Origin: Bermanella sp.
GTDB lineage: Bacteria > Pseudomonadota > Gammaproteobacteria > Pseudomonadales > Oceanobacteraceae
DNA: 33,530 bases
Reading direction: 5' to 3'
NCBI GenBank assembly: GCA_002683575.1
Contig: NYTP01000044.1
Span: 21,705 to 55,234, forward strand
The notes beneath the pieces were generated by a model that saw only the letters and a list, made by a program, of their open reading frames with translations, did no database searches and was not told the origin of the DNA. Positions 9,580-20,140 of this stretch are shown in pieces. The translations under genes were made by a program, and so were the position numbers. Every line of letters begins with the position of its first letter. Position 1 is the first letter of the stretch.

Positions 9580-10845
9580 ATGACGTTATTGACCCTAGGT
9601 ATTAATCATAAAACCGCCCCTGTGGCGGTGCGCGAGAAAGTGGCCTTTGCTCCGGATCATTTACCTGCCCAATTAAGGCAGGTGAATGTAAGCCATGGGG
9701 TGGATGAAATCGCCATTCTATCTACCTGTAACCGTACTGAGTTGTACTTCACCGCTAAAGATAATAATCCTAGTGCATTATTAAACTGGCTGCAGCAGGT
9801 CCATGATGTGCCATTAGATCAGTTGGAGAGCTGTCATTATGCCCTGACGGGTGAAACGGCGGTGCAGCACATCATGCGCGTAGCCAGCGGTTTAGACAGT
9901 TTGATATTGGGTGAGCCACAGATTCTTGGCCAAATGAAGAGTGCCTATGCCGTGGCTCAAGAGGCCGGCACCATCGGCCCAGAGTTAGACAGGCTATTTC
10001 GCCAAACCTTTAGTGTGGCCAAGCAAGTGCGTACCGACACCGCCATAGGTGAAAACCCTGTGTCGGTGGCCTATGCGGCCGTGAATCTTGGCCAGCGGAT
10101 TTTCTCGGATTTATCGAAAAGCCGTGCCCTTTTAATTGGCGCAGGTGAAACCATCGATCTTGTAGCTCGACACCTCGTGGATGCTGGGGTCAGTGATATT
10201 ACGGTTGCTAACCGCACCTTAGAGCGTGCCGAAGCGTTGGCGGAGCAATTTGGAGCCAAGGCCATTTTGCTGTCTGCCATACCGGATGAACTGTACAAAG
10301 CCGATATCGTGATTGCCTCGACCGCCAGCCCGCTGCCTATTTTAGGCAAGGGTACGGTTGAGCGAGCGCTTAAAAAGCGCAAGCACGAGCCTATGTTTAT
10401 GGTGGATATCGCGGTACCCCGTGACATCGAAACCGAAGTGGGTGACTTAAATGATGTTTACCTGTACACCGTGGACGACCTAAAGGACATCATTGAAGAA
10501 AATGTGCGTCAGCGAGAACATGCCGCACAGGACGCAGAAGAAATAATAGAAGCAGGCAGCGCTGCATTCATGCGACAATTGCGCACCCTGGATGCTGTCA
10601 CCACACTTAAGGCTTTCCGCCAGCACGCTGAAACCCTTCGTGATCAAGAGCTAGAGAAAGCGCTCAAGCGTCTGCAAAAAGGCGATGATGCGCAAGCCGT
10701 CGTGGCCACGTTAGCCAATATGCTGACCAACAAATTAATCCATCAGCCCACGGTAAAAATGCGAGAAGCCAGTAGCGTGGGACGCAAAGAAGTCATGACC
10801 TGGGTACAAGAACTGTATCAGTTGTCTGACTCGGACTTAGAATAA
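9580..10845 (+). CDS. hemA: Glutamyl-tRNA reductase
   Basis: [46 protein letters not shown]. Confidence 0.97.
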   Translation: MTLLTLGINHKTAPVAVREKVAFAPDHLPAQLRQVNVSHGVDEIAILSTCNRTELYFTAKDNNPSALLNWLQQVHDVPLDQLESCHYALTGETAVQHIMRVASGLDSLILGEPQILGQMKSAYAVAQEAGTIGPELDRLFRQTFSVAKQVRTDTAIGENPVSVAYAAVNLGQRIFSDLSKSRALLIGAGETIDLVARHLVDAGVSDITVANRTLERAEALAEQFGAKAILLSAIPDELYKADIVIASTASPLPILGKGTVERALKKRKHEPMFMVDIAVPRDIETEVGDLNDVYLYTVDDLKDIIEENVRQREHAAQDAEEIIEAGSAAFMRQLRTLDAVTTLKAFRQHAETLRDQELEKALKRLQKGDDAQAVVATLANMLTNKLIHQPTVKMREASSVGRKEVMTWVQELYQLSDSDLE

Positions 10846-10901
10846 CAGGCCAATAATTAAAGCGTTTGGCGCCCAGCGCCTGACTTTTGTTAGAGAGAAG
10901 C

Positions 10902-11990
10902 ATGAAAGATTCAGTAAAAACAAAATTAGAAACCCTTGCAGAGCGTTATGAAGAAATTGGTCACTTGTTGTCCGATGCCAGTGTCATCAGCGATCAAAAC
11001 CGTTTCCGTGCTTTATCAAAAGAATACGCTGAAATCGAACCTGTGGTAAAAGCGTTTGAGCAATACATGGAAGCCGAGGGCAATCTAGAAGAAGCCCATG
11101 TCTTGATTCAAGATAGCGACCCAGAGATGCGAGAAATGGGTCAAGAAGAATTAAAAAGTGCCAAGGCCGAAATCGAGCGCTTAGAAGGTGAGCTGCAAAT
11201 ACTGCTTTTACCAAAAGACCCCAATGACGGCAAAAACGTAATTGTTGAAATTCGCGCGGGTACCGGCGGTGATGAAGCTGCGATTTTCTCGGGTGACTTA
11301 TTCCGCATGTACACCAAGTATGCTGAAAAACGTGGCTGGAAATTCGAAGTGATGAACGCCAATGAAGGCGATCATGGCGGCTATAAAGAAATGATTTTGC
11401 GTATCGCAGGTGATGCGGTTTACAGCCAGTTAAAATTTGAATCGGGCGCTCACCGCGTGCAACGTGTACCGGCCACTGAAAGCCAAGGCCGGGTTCACAC
11501 CTCTGCTTGTACCGTGGCCGTGATGCCTGAGGTGGAAGACGAAGCAGAAGTGGATATCAATAAGGCGGACTTAAAAATTGATACTTTCCGCGCCAGTGGT
11601 GCGGGTGGTCAGCACGTGAACAAAACGGATTCAGCGATTCGTATTACCCACATTCCAACCGGTTTTGTGGTGGAATGTCAGGACGAGCGTTCGCAACATA
11701 AGAACCGTGCTCGTGCCATGTCTATCTTGGCTACCCGTTTAAACGATGCCATTTCACAAAAAGCCCAAGCCGAGCAAGCCGCTGAGCGTAAAAGTTTAGT
11801 GGGCAGTGGCGATCGCTCTGAACGCATTCGTACCTATAACTACCCACAAGGCCGTGTGAGTGATCACCGAATTAATCTGACGCTGTATAAGCTAGATGAG
11901 TTAATGGAAGGGGATCTGGATTCCGTCGTACAACCGTTAATTCAAGAGCATCAGGCAGAAATGCTGGCAAACATGGGTGTGGAAAACTAA
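10902..11990 (+). CDS. prfA: Peptide chain release factor 1
   Basis: [23 protein letters not shown] motif [24 protein letters not shown] at 10902 with SD GAGAGAAG is preferred over the TTG at 10887. Confidence 0.96.
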   Translation: MKDSVKTKLETLAERYEEIGHLLSDASVISDQNRFRALSKEYAEIEPVVKAFEQYMEAEGNLEEAHVLIQDSDPEMREMGQEELKSAKAEIERLEGELQILLLPKDPNDGKNVIVEIRAGTGGDEAAIFSGDLFRMYTKYAEKRGWKFEVMNANEGDHGGYKEMILRIAGDAVYSQLKFESGAHRVQRVPATESQGRVHTSACTVAVMPEVEDEAEVDINKADLKIDTFRASGAGGQHVNKTDSAIRITHIPTGFVVECQDERSQHKNRARAMSILATRLNDAISQKAQAEQAAERKSLVGSGDRSERIRTYNYPQGRVSDHRINLTLYKLDELMEGDLDSVVQPLIQEHQAEMLANMGVEN

Positions 11991-11999
11991 ATTCTAGCC

Positions 12000-12830
12000 A
12001 TGACCATCAGCATTAAACAGGCCCTCCTAGAGGGCCAAGCCTTTATAACTCATTCCGATACACAAGCATTAGATGCCGAACTGATTTTATTGCACACGCT
12101 AAATGCCCATCGCAATATCTTGTTTACGGATCCAGATAAGCACCTTACCCAAGCCCAAGTCACTGACTATCGCAGCAACCTTCAGCGTCGCGAAGCAGGT
12201 GAGCCTGTTGCCTATATTTTAGGTGAGCAAGGTTTCTGGGATTTAACCTTAAATGTGGCGCCCCATACGTTGATTCCGCGCGCTGATACTGAGTCGTTAA
12301 TTGACTGGGTATTAGAGCAAGACATACAGCCCAAGCGCATTTTGGATTTGGGTACCGGTACGGGGGCCATAGCCCTTGCTTTGGCAAAAGAATTTCCAAA
12401 TGCTCATGTACTGGGTGTGGATTTAATTCCGCAAGCAGTTGAATTAGCCAATTCGAACAAAGTCAAAAACCAGTTATCGAATGTAGAGTTTTTGCAAAGT
12501 AGCTGGTTTGAACATGTGCCTAATGAACGTTTTGATTTAATTGTCAGTAACCCTCCTTATATTGATGAGCTCGATGAGCACTTATCAAAAGGGGATGTGC
12601 GTTTTGAGCCGGCTTCTGCCTTGATTGCACACAATCATGGGTTAGCGGATTTGCAGCATATTGCTAATGAATCCAAACCATTCCTCAATGAGGGAGGGTG
12701 TTTATTAATGGAGCATGGCTGGCAACAGGCGCAAGAAGTACGTGATTACTTACAAGAGTGTGGTTATAAAAATTCGGGCAGTGGTAAAGACTTGGCAGGG
12801 CAGTGGCGCTTTAGTTACGGGTTTGCTTAG
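12000..12830 (+). CDS. prmC: Release-factor glutamine N5-methyltransferase
   Basis: SAM motif ILDLGTGTGAIALALA and NPPY motif VSNPPYID; directly follows prfA. Confidence 0.95.
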   Translation: MTISIKQALLEGQAFITHSDTQALDAELILLHTLNAHRNILFTDPDKHLTQAQVTDYRSNLQRREAGEPVAYILGEQGFWDLTLNVAPHTLIPRADTESLIDWVLEQDIQPKRILDLGTGTGAIALALAKEFPNAHVLGVDLIPQAVELANSNKVKNQLSNVEFLQSSWFEHVPNERFDLIVSNPPYIDELDEHLSKGDVRFEPASALIAHNHGLADLQHIANESKPFLNEGGCLLMEHGWQQAQEVRDYLQECGYKNSGSGKDLAGQWRFSYGFA

Positions 12831-12835
12831 TCCCG

Positions 12836-13465
12836 TTACCCTTTAGGTGTCAGCTTGGTCACTTTGTTTTGATTACTCGTGATTTTTTTATTGTCTTGCA
12901 GTGCCCACTCCAGTTTAAATTCTTTCACATATGCCATGGCATCATTCATGGATTGATTCGAATGCCAAATCACTTTTTGCCCCAGAATTTTTTTATCTTT
13001 CACCGGTCGCACAACATTGTGGGGTGAAATAGGTTTGTCTGGATATTGAAGCTGACTCCACTCATTACTGACTACTTCATATTGTCGCCAATTGGTGTGG
13101 CGGTCCCAGCTGAATTTTATTTCTTGTGAAAATAACTCAAATACCGGCGTTTGAATAATATTCATTTCAATGAATACACTTTCTAAGCTGCTAATGGATA
13201 AGTTATAACCACGGGTTAAATGAATGCATTCGCGGATGGCTTGGTCAATAGAGCTTAAGTAACCTTCTCTATCGGTATAGCGGTTCAAATGATGAATACG
13301 CTGTTTATGATCACGCATGCACACACTGGCTTCACTTTCTTGAATCCACCAAACATTAGCCTGAAATGCTGATACCGGTTTACCGGGCTGAAACTGAAAG
13401 TTTGCCGGTATTAGGTTCATGGTTTCAATGCTGGCAACAGGACAGCAGCTAAGTATTTTCTTCAT
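12836..13465 (-). CDS. Hypothetical protein, convergent with prmC
   Basis: 209-aa ORF with no overlapping recognised gene; family not recognised. Confidence 0.6.
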   Translation of the reverse strand: MKKILSCCPVASIETMNLIPANFQFQPGKPVSAFQANVWWIQESEASVCMRDHKQRIHHLNRYTDREGYLSSIDQAIRECIHLTRGYNLSISSLESVFIEMNIIQTPVFELFSQEIKFSWDRHTNWRQYEVVSNEWSQLQYPDKPISPHNVVRPVKDKKILGQKVIWHSNQSMNDAMAYVKEFKLEWALQDNKKITSNQNKVTKLTPKG

Positions 13466-13913
13466 GTGATTTGCAAAGCACTCAATTGAAGTAGTTCCCT
13501 ATCTTAGTGCAAACTGCGTCACATGTATGTTATTCGATTGTAAAGTTGTGAGCTTCTCCACTTAAATAATTAAATGTCAAAGTTTAAGACATAAAAATAC
13601 CTTTAAATAACCAATTATTCTTACTGTTTTTTTTAGATAACTCGAATTTTATATTTTCCTTTTTATACATTGATGGTTTATGGGTAATCGTGAGGAGGCA
13701 ATGATATATAAATGTAAGTGTGTCTTAACTTACGAGATAAGCGTGAATTAAGTCAGACTAAGTTTGTCAGTCATGATGGGTATAGTTGGTAAAATAGCAA
13801 GCAGATACTTTGTTATTTTATTTGTTTTTTTAGAAAGAAAATGTTGCCAAAATTATCTACTGCCTTAATCAATTAGACGCTAGATTTAAATATATAGGGC
13901 AAAGGAGAGCAAC

Positions 13914-16157
13914 ATGAAAACTGTACTTACTTTTGTAGTAGTAGTGGTTATTTGCTCCACGAGTCTGGGGGTGTTTTACGATCGCTTAGAGCAACGTTTC
14001 TTACCAAAAACCAGCGGTTTGATTGTGCTGAATACACCGCCTGATGTTGCGCTAAAAAAAGAGCAAAGCGCTTATCAGGGTTTGCATCCTCGCCAACAAG
14101 CGCGTCCTGCTGAGACGTTTCCTTTTCCGATTAAACTGAATCAAACGGGCCCTGTCACACCTCTTTTTTCCGCACCGAATCAGTACCCTTTTATTTGTGA
14201 TACACAACACAGTGGTTTAGGCCAACCCTTGGTGGATAACCAAGACAAGCAAGGTATTGCTGTATTTGTAGTCAATGACAACGATAAAAAAACTAAACAG
14301 TTGATGGGATACAGCAAAGATTGCCGCTTGCCTACGCGCATTCAATATTATGTTAAAGATGAAAAACAAGATGGTTTTGTTAAAGCAGATAATCTTGTCT
14401 CATTGGATATGGAAACCAAAACCATTATACGCATCGAAACGGGTACCATTAATCGGTTTATATATGTATTGGCCATTCCAGTAAATAAACAAGATACACC
14501 AGAATTATTTAATAACAGTAAGTGGAATCAAAAATTAATTTATCGATTTAAAGGTGGCGTTGGCGTTGGGCGTAAACAAGGGAATGTGAATATCGATAAA
14601 TTATTGTATGAGCATGAAGCACAACTGCAGCAAGGTTATGCTGTCGCGTTTAGTACCGGCACACAAACCAGTAATCATTATGATATTTGGTTAAGTGAAG
14701 ACACCGCGTTACGCGTAAAACGTCAATTTGAAACCCAGTATGGTAAACCGTTATACACCGTGGGAATGGGCGGCTCTGGCGGCGCCATTCAACAGTATTT
14801 ACTGGCACAAAATCATCCAGGTATTATTGATGCCGCGATTCCATTGTACGCCTATCCCGACATGGTCACTCAAGTGAGCTATGCATTGGATTGTGAACTC
14901 ATGCATTACTATTTTGACGAAACCAGTGACAATCCAAAATGGGAACAATGGGAGAATCGATCGTTAATCGAAGGCAGTCATGCGCGCCAAGGATACAAAA
15001 ACCGTTACGGTAATTTGCAAGGAATAGCCGCCATGATGAACGGTGACTTCAGTAAAATGCCTAAAGGGGCCAGTGAATGTACGAATGGCTGGAGAGGCCC
15101 TGCCCATTTGATTAATAACCCTAAGTTCTTTGCCGATTATCACGAAGTGGCCACTGATGTATTTAAACGCTTTGATTGGAGTCACTGGGGTGACCTACAA
15201 CATGTTTATGGCACAGATCAGCATGGCTTTGGTCGACGTTTCTGGGGAAATGACGGTGTGCAATACGGTTTATCATCGTTAGTGAAAGGTGAATTATCAG
15301 TGGGCGAATTTATTAACTTAAATGAAAAAATTGGCGGTTGGAAACCCCCCATTGAAATGGAGAATGATCGGTTTTGGCACATCAGTGGTGATGATTCATT
15401 AAAGCGCTTGTCACTTTGGAGTCAGCATAATATGACGCACGAGGGGGAGTCCATATCCGCCCCTAGAAGCCAAGGGGATGCCCAGGCTGCACAAGCGGCT
15501 TATGATGCGGGCTTAGTATTTTTAGGTGTGGCGGATATTCCGATCATTGATTTACGCCATTATTTAGATCATCAATTAGATATGCATCATTCCATGGCCT
15601 CATTTGCGACCCGTAAACGCATTGAATATGCCATGGGCAATAGTGAACACCAGTTAATCTGGATGATGGAAAAAGACGATAACCTATCCCGCAAAGACCT
15701 GATCCGCAGCCTTCCTATTGGCGATGCCTTGCGGGTCATCGACCAGTGGCTGTTTAATATGAAGACCCACCCACAGCTAAGTTTACAACAGAACAAGCCC
15801 GCCTCTGCCAGTGATCGCTGTTATGATGCGCAACAGAATATTATTGATGATGCGCCCAATACATGGGACGGGCTGTGGAATGAAAAAACACAAGGAGTGT
15901 GTCAACAGCGCTTCCCCCACTTTACCCAGTCTCGCTTTGTGGCGGGTGAAAGTATTTATGGTGACACTCTATATTGTGATAAGCAGTCAGTGGCGGCGGC
16001 CATTGCATCGGGTGTGTATGGTAGTGTGGATATGAAAGCGTTTCAGTCCCAATTAGAGTCTATTTTCCCTAATGGTGTGTGCCAGTATCCCAGTGGTGTT
16101 AATTCAAACGTGACACGCTTGCTTAAAAATTTAGATAAGAGCCAAGATCAGAGTTAG
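13914..16157 (+). CDS. Large exported DUF6351-like protein with alpha/beta-hydrolase-like GxGGSGG motif
   Basis: N-terminal hydrophobic signal/anchor, SD AAAGGAGAG, motif TVGMGGSGGAIQQYLLAQNHPGIIDAAIPLYAYPDM. Confidence 0.7.
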   Translation: MKTVLTFVVVVVICSTSLGVFYDRLEQRFLPKTSGLIVLNTPPDVALKKEQSAYQGLHPRQQARPAETFPFPIKLNQTGPVTPLFSAPNQYPFICDTQHSGLGQPLVDNQDKQGIAVFVVNDNDKKTKQLMGYSKDCRLPTRIQYYVKDEKQDGFVKADNLVSLDMETKTIIRIETGTINRFIYVLAIPVNKQDTPELFNNSKWNQKLIYRFKGGVGVGRKQGNVNIDKLLYEHEAQLQQGYAVAFSTGTQTSNHYDIWLSEDTALRVKRQFETQYGKPLYTVGMGGSGGAIQQYLLAQNHPGIIDAAIPLYAYPDMVTQVSYALDCELMHYYFDETSDNPKWEQWENRSLIEGSHARQGYKNRYGNLQGIAAMMNGDFSKMPKGASECTNGWRGPAHLINNPKFFADYHEVATDVFKRFDWSHWGDLQHVYGTDQHGFGRRFWGNDGVQYGLSSLVKGELSVGEFINLNEKIGGWKPPIEMENDRFWHISGDDSLKRLSLWSQHNMTHEGESISAPRSQGDAQAAQAAYDAGLVFLGVADIPIIDLRHYLDHQLDMHHSMASFATRKRIEYAMGNSEHQLIWMMEKDDNLSRKDLIRSLPIGDALRVIDQWLFNMKTHPQLSLQQNKPASASDRCYDAQQNIIDDAPNTWDGLWNEKTQGVCQQRFPHFTQSRFVAGESIYGDTLYCDKQSVAAAIASGVYGSVDMKAFQSQLESIFPNGVCQYPSGVNSNVTRLLKNLDKSQDQS

Positions 16158-16181
16158 GTTATTGTATTTGTAGGCGCCTGA

Positions 16182-16394
16182 TCAGGTGAGGTGTTCAGGT
16201 ACCACCATGATCACAACGGCGGTAATGGCACCGATGAATAACAATACAAACACCAAGGCGGCAACCACATAAACAACCGGGTTGGGAGCTTGAAGATCAC
16301 GCTGCATGTTTTTGCGCTTTTGTACGCCAAAGGCGGCGGCCATCACACTGAGTAGTGCGGTGAAAAACTGAATATTGTTTTTGTTATCTTTCAT
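16182..16394 (-). CDS. Small membrane protein, DUF2970-like
   Basis: FFTALLSVMAAAFGVQKRKNMQRDLQ followed by one hydrophobic TM helix, the arrangement of DUF2970 proteins. Confidence 0.7.
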   Translation of the reverse strand: MKDNKNNIQFFTALLSVMAAAFGVQKRKNMQRDLQAPNPVVYVVAALVFVLLFIGAITAVVIMVVPEHLT

Positions 16395-16399
16395 GATGA

Positions 16400-16828
16400 T
16401 TATGCACTCATAGGCTGAAGTTGCTCGCGCTTAACAGCATACCCTTGGCGACTAAGCCAATCAAAGGCTTCAGACTCATCCCGAAATACGCGCCGCTCAA
16501 ATTCCCCCATTGAGCTTTTCACGAGCCTGTCCATCTGGTATTGCTTGAGCATGCTTGGGCTATAAACTTGAGCGGTACGCTTGAGTCCATGTTCAATGAC
16601 CCAGGCCACAAGCTCACTGATGACTTGTTCAAATTCAGGTGTGCCCAGTTCCCAATCATCTAAGTAGACGATATGTGCCCAGTCACTGTGAATTAAAGGC
16701 TGAGCGGCTTGCTTGAATTGCTCTGCGTAAAGCTTCGCCATCTCTTGATTCCAAGAGCCTTTTAAGCGGGCCAAGACCACCTGATTATCGAGCCAGATGT
16801 CAAAATGTCCATGTGCTTCCATAAGCAC
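16400..16828 (-). CDS. Hypothetical STAS/SpoIIAA-like protein
   Basis: 142-aa ORF; FDIWLDNQVVLARLKGSWNQEMAKLYAEQFKQ.. resembles SpoIIAA/STAS-like proteins; start may be the second Met. Confidence 0.55.
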   Translation of the reverse strand: MLMEAHGHFDIWLDNQVVLARLKGSWNQEMAKLYAEQFKQAAQPLIHSDWAHIVYLDDWELGTPEFEQVISELVAWVIEHGLKRTAQVYSPSMLKQYQMDRLVKSSMGEFERRVFRDESEAFDWLSRQGYAVKREQLQPMSA

Positions 16829-16893
16829 CTCCCAATCGTCTAAATATAGTCCAAAATATAAGTTTCTACCTTTAAGCTCTTAAGCGAGGCTGC

Positions 16894-16899
16894 TATAGT
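16894..16899 (+). promoter_or_regulatory. Candidate -10 (TATAGT) for the trpE leader transcript
   Basis: TATAGT 34 bp upstream of the leader ORF; -35 is weak (TTTAAG at 17-bp spacing). Confidence 0.4.
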
Positions 16900-16932
16900 A
16901 GCGCCTTCTTTATCGTATCTAGGAATAACAGG

Positions 16933-16995
16933 GTGAAAGTACTCCTTAACCCCAATCGATTGAACACCGGCCTTCAAGCCAAGCGATGGCTTTAG
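16933..16995 (+). CDS. Candidate trp leader peptide upstream of trpE (VKVLLNPNRLNTGLQAKRWL*, GTG start)
   Basis: 20-codon ORF with upstream AGGA, Trp codon as penultimate codon, stop overlapping a hairpin arm, directly upstream of trpE. Confidence 0.6.
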   Translation: MKVLLNPNRLNTGLQAKRWL

Positions 16996-17046
16996 CAGGA
17001 CGCGCGAGCTCCTGTCTGCCTCGTAGTCTCAGCGTCCTGCCTGCCA
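16986..17046 (+). promoter_or_regulatory. Candidate attenuator hairpin of the trpE leader
   Basis: Perfect 9-bp stem GCAGGACGC (16995-17003)/GCGTCCTGC (17032-17040), extended by TGGC/GCCA after an internal loop; T-rich tract TTATTTATTTGTTTTTT follows at 17057-17073. Confidence 0.5.
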
Positions 17047-17092
17047 CCATTACTGCTTATTTATTTGTTTTTTCGTATTAGGATCAAGATCC

Positions 17093-18577
17093 ATGACGCC
17101 AGAATTGTATACTGAGTTGTCTAAGCAAGGCTTCAATCGTATTCCGGTTTTCCAAGAAGTATTAGCTGATTTAGACACCCCATTAAGTACCTATTTAAAA
17201 GTTGCCCAAGGGCCTTACTCGTATTTACTCGAATCCGTGCAAGGGGGTGAGAAGTGGGGCCGTTACAGCATGATCGGCATGCCATGTAAGCGCGTGCTGA
17301 AGGTCTTTGCGAATAAAGTACAGATTATTGAACACGACCAGCTCATTGAAGAGCACGATGTGGATGATCCACTGGACTTCATCGCAGACTATCAAGCCCA
17401 ATTTAAAATTGCCCCTGTTGAAGGTTTACCAAAATTTGATGGTGGCTTGGTTGGGTATTTTGGTTACGACGTAGTGCGGTATGTTGAAAAACGTCTGGCC
17501 GAATCTGCCCCGGATGATGACATCGGTAACCCTGATATCCTGCTGATGCAATCTGAAGAGGTCATTGTATTTGATAACCTCAGCGGTAAGTTGTTCTTTA
17601 TTGTGCTGGCAAACCCAGAAGAAGCAGGCGGGCTTGAAAAAGCCAAGCGTCGCATCACGATTATGCGCGGACAAATTCGCCGCGCTTATCAAGGGCAAAT
17701 TGGTCAGCCATTAATTCAACCTCGCGATGTGCAAGAGTCCGACTTTGTATCCGGTTATGGCGAGCAGGCTTTTATGGAGTCTGTGGATAAAATTAAAGAA
17801 TACGTTCTGGCCGGTGACATCATGCAGTGCGTGATCAGTCAGCGTCTCACCGTGGATTTTCATGGTCACCCCTTAAACTTATACCGTGCACTTCGCACCC
17901 TAAACCCAAGCCCATATATGTATTTCATGGATTGCGGTGATCACCATGTGGTGGGTTCAAGTCCTGAAATACTGGCTCGGTTTGAAGACGGCACGATTAC
18001 CGTTCGCCCCATTGCAGGGACTCGCTACCGCGGTGAAACCCCAGAACAAGACTTAGCACTTGAAGAAGAGCTATTAAGTGATCCTAAAGAAATTGCTGAA
18101 CATTTAATGTTGATTGACTTAGGTCGCAACGATGTTGGCCGCGTCAGTAATATGGGTGAAGTGAAAGTGAGTGATCAAATGGTGGTAGAGCGTTACTCCC
18201 ATGTGATGCACATCGTCAGTAACGTTGAAGGGCAAGCTAAACCGGGTATTTCGTCTATGGACGTATTAAAAGCCGCACACCCAGCAGGCACACTAAGCGG
18301 TGCGCCAAAAATCCGTGCCATGGAAATCATCGATGAGTTTGAACCGGTTAAGCGCGGTGTATATGGCGGCGCGGTGGGTTACCTGGGTTGGAATGGCAAT
18401 ATGGATACCGCCATTGCCATTCGTACCGCGGTAATCAAAAACAAAAAGATTTATGTGCAAGCCGGTGCTGGTGTCGTTGCAGACAGTGTGCCGCGCCTTG
18501 AGTGGAAAGAAACCATGAATAAAGCACGGGCGATCTTTAAAGCCGTGGCCATGGCTGAGTCAGGGTTGGATAACTAA
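17093..18577 (+). CDS. trpE: Anthranilate synthase component I
   Basis: [35 protein letters not shown]-like region, [17 protein letters not shown]. Confidence 0.96.
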   Translation: MTPELYTELSKQGFNRIPVFQEVLADLDTPLSTYLKVAQGPYSYLLESVQGGEKWGRYSMIGMPCKRVLKVFANKVQIIEHDQLIEEHDVDDPLDFIADYQAQFKIAPVEGLPKFDGGLVGYFGYDVVRYVEKRLAESAPDDDIGNPDILLMQSEEVIVFDNLSGKLFFIVLANPEEAGGLEKAKRRITIMRGQIRRAYQGQIGQPLIQPRDVQESDFVSGYGEQAFMESVDKIKEYVLAGDIMQCVISQRLTVDFHGHPLNLYRALRTLNPSPYMYFMDCGDHHVVGSSPEILARFEDGTITVRPIAGTRYRGETPEQDLALEEELLSDPKEIAEHLMLIDLGRNDVGRVSNMGEVKVSDQMVVERYSHVMHIVSNVEGQAKPGISSMDVLKAAHPAGTLSGAPKIRAMEIIDEFEPVKRGVYGGAVGYLGWNGNMDTAIAIRTAVIKNKKIYVQAGAGVVADSVPRLEWKETMNKARAIFKAVAMAESGLDN

Positions 18578-18580
18578 GCA

Positions 18581-19399
18581 ATGAATACCACGAATCTTCA
18601 GCAGCGTTTTATGTCGTTGCGCAGTAATAAAGGGTTTGAGCTGTTTGTTGTGGGTGTGATTTTGTTTTCGGCCATTGTGGTTGGTGCAAAAACCTATGAC
18701 TTACCACCAACTATGTTGAGCATCATGGTTTGGTTGGATCATTTAATTACGCTGATCTTTTTGGTGGAGTTGATTGTTCGCTTTGCCGGTGAAGAAAACA
18801 AACGCCACTTTTTTAAAAGTGGCTGGAATATCTTTGATACCTTGATCGTTATCGCAAGCCTGGTACCCGTTGATGAAAGTGAGATGGCGTTTATCGGCCG
18901 CTTACTGCGTATTTTCCGTGTGTTAAGAATGGTGTCGATCATTCCAGAGCTGCGTGTATTGTTAAACTCATTGCTCAAAGCATTACCGCAATTAGGTTAT
19001 GTGATGCTGCTGATGTTTATTATTTTTTATATCTATGCGGCCATTGGTGCAACCTTGTTTGCGCCGATTAATCCAGAACTGTGGGGCGATATTTCTATTT
19101 CATTATTAACCCTGTTTAGGGTTATGACATTCGAAGATTGGACGGATGTCATGTATGAAACTATGGAAGTGTATGGTTTAAGCTGGATTTATTATTTAAC
19201 TTTTATTTTCTTAACGGCTTTCGCCTTTTTGAATATGGTGATTGGTATTGTGGTCAGTGTCATTGAAAAAGAAAATGCCATTGAAGATGCGGCTCACTCC
19301 AATGAGCCGTCCATGGCGGATTTACATGAAGAAATTCAATCACTAAAGGCCATGATCACAAAGCTGGCCAATGATGAACCCAACAAAGGACAGTCCTAA
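18581..19399 (+). CDS. Voltage-gated cation channel, bacterial single-domain NaChBac-like ion transporter
   Basis: Six-TM topology; S4 [13 protein letters not shown] with Arg every third residue; pore-loop [16 protein letters not shown]-terminal coiled-coil tail. Confidence 0.88.
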   Translation: MNTTNLQQRFMSLRSNKGFELFVVGVILFSAIVVGAKTYDLPPTMLSIMVWLDHLITLIFLVELIVRFAGEENKRHFFKSGWNIFDTLIVIASLVPVDESEMAFIGRLLRIFRVLRMVSIIPELRVLLNSLLKALPQLGYVMLLMFIIFYIYAAIGATLFAPINPELWGDISISLLTLFRVMTFEDWTDVMYETMEVYGLSWIYYLTFIFLTAFAFLNMVIGIVVSVIEKENAIEDAAHSNEPSMADLHEEIQSLKAMITKLANDEPNKGQS

Positions 19400-19983
19400 T
19401 GTTATTAATGATCGATAATTATGATTCCTTTACTTACAACGTGGTTCAGTATTTTGGTGAGCTGGGTGCGGATGTTAAGGTGTTTCGAAATGATGAAATC
19501 ACCATTGAAGAAATAGAGGCTCTGAATCCAGATCACCTGGTCATCAGCCCTGGCCCGTGCACACCCAATGAAGCGGGTGTGTCGGTAGCCGCCATTAAAC
19601 ACTTTGCAGGCAAGCTACCTATTTTAGGTGTGTGTCTTGGTCATCAGAGTATTGGCCAAGCATTTGGTGGTAAAATCATTCGCGCTGGGCAAGTGATGCA
19701 TGGTAAAACCAGTGACGTTTTTCATGAAGATAAAGGGGTGTTCGCTAACTTGAATAACCCTTTTACCGCCACCCGTTATCACTCTTTAGTTATTGATAAG
19801 GACACCTTGCCGGATTGTTTAGAGGTTACCGCTTGGACACAAAATGAAGATGGCAGTATTGAAGAGATCATGGGCGTGCAACACAAAACCCTTGCCATTC
19901 AAGGGGTGCAATTCCATCCTGAATCCATCTTGACTCAGCACGGTCATGATTTATTCGCCAACTTTCTTAAAATGAAAGTCTAA
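19399..19983 (+). CDS. trpG: Anthranilate/aminodeoxychorismate synthase component II (glutamine amidotransferase)
   Basis: [57 protein letters not shown]; start overlaps the channel stop (TAATG). Confidence 0.94.
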   Translation: MLLMIDNYDSFTYNVVQYFGELGADVKVFRNDEITIEEIEALNPDHLVISPGPCTPNEAGVSVAAIKHFAGKLPILGVCLGHQSIGQAFGGKIIRAGQVMHGKTSDVFHEDKGVFANLNNPFTATRYHSLVIDKDTLPDCLEVTAWTQNEDGSIEEIMGVQHKTLAIQGVQFHPESILTQHGHDLFANFLKMKV

Positions 19984-20000
19984 GTTGTTTGCTTGATATG

Positions 20001-20025
20001 AAAACCACCTTCGGGTGGTTTTTTT
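20001..20025 (+). terminator. Rho-independent terminator after trpG
   Basis: AAAACCACC TTCG GGTGGTTTTTTT: stem with UUCG tetraloop and T-run. Confidence 0.9.
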
Positions 20026-20140
20026 GTATCTAGGGCCTGCTTTGTGTTTTGGCTATTGTATTACTGTCTAGACAAATGAATTGATTTGTCTACATCTGCG
20101 GTATAGCCTAGCCCATGACTTTTATTTGATTGGGTGTGAC

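Noticed and set aside
10071-10427. 118-aa minus-strand ORF inside hemA
   Set aside because: Shadow ORF antisense to a highly conserved gene; low-complexity Ser/Ala composition typical of antisense frames.
16933-17090. T-box or TRAP-type control of trpE
   Set aside because: These are mainly Gram-positive mechanisms; no T-box sequence or (G/U)AG repeats seen. Leader-peptide attenuation fits better.
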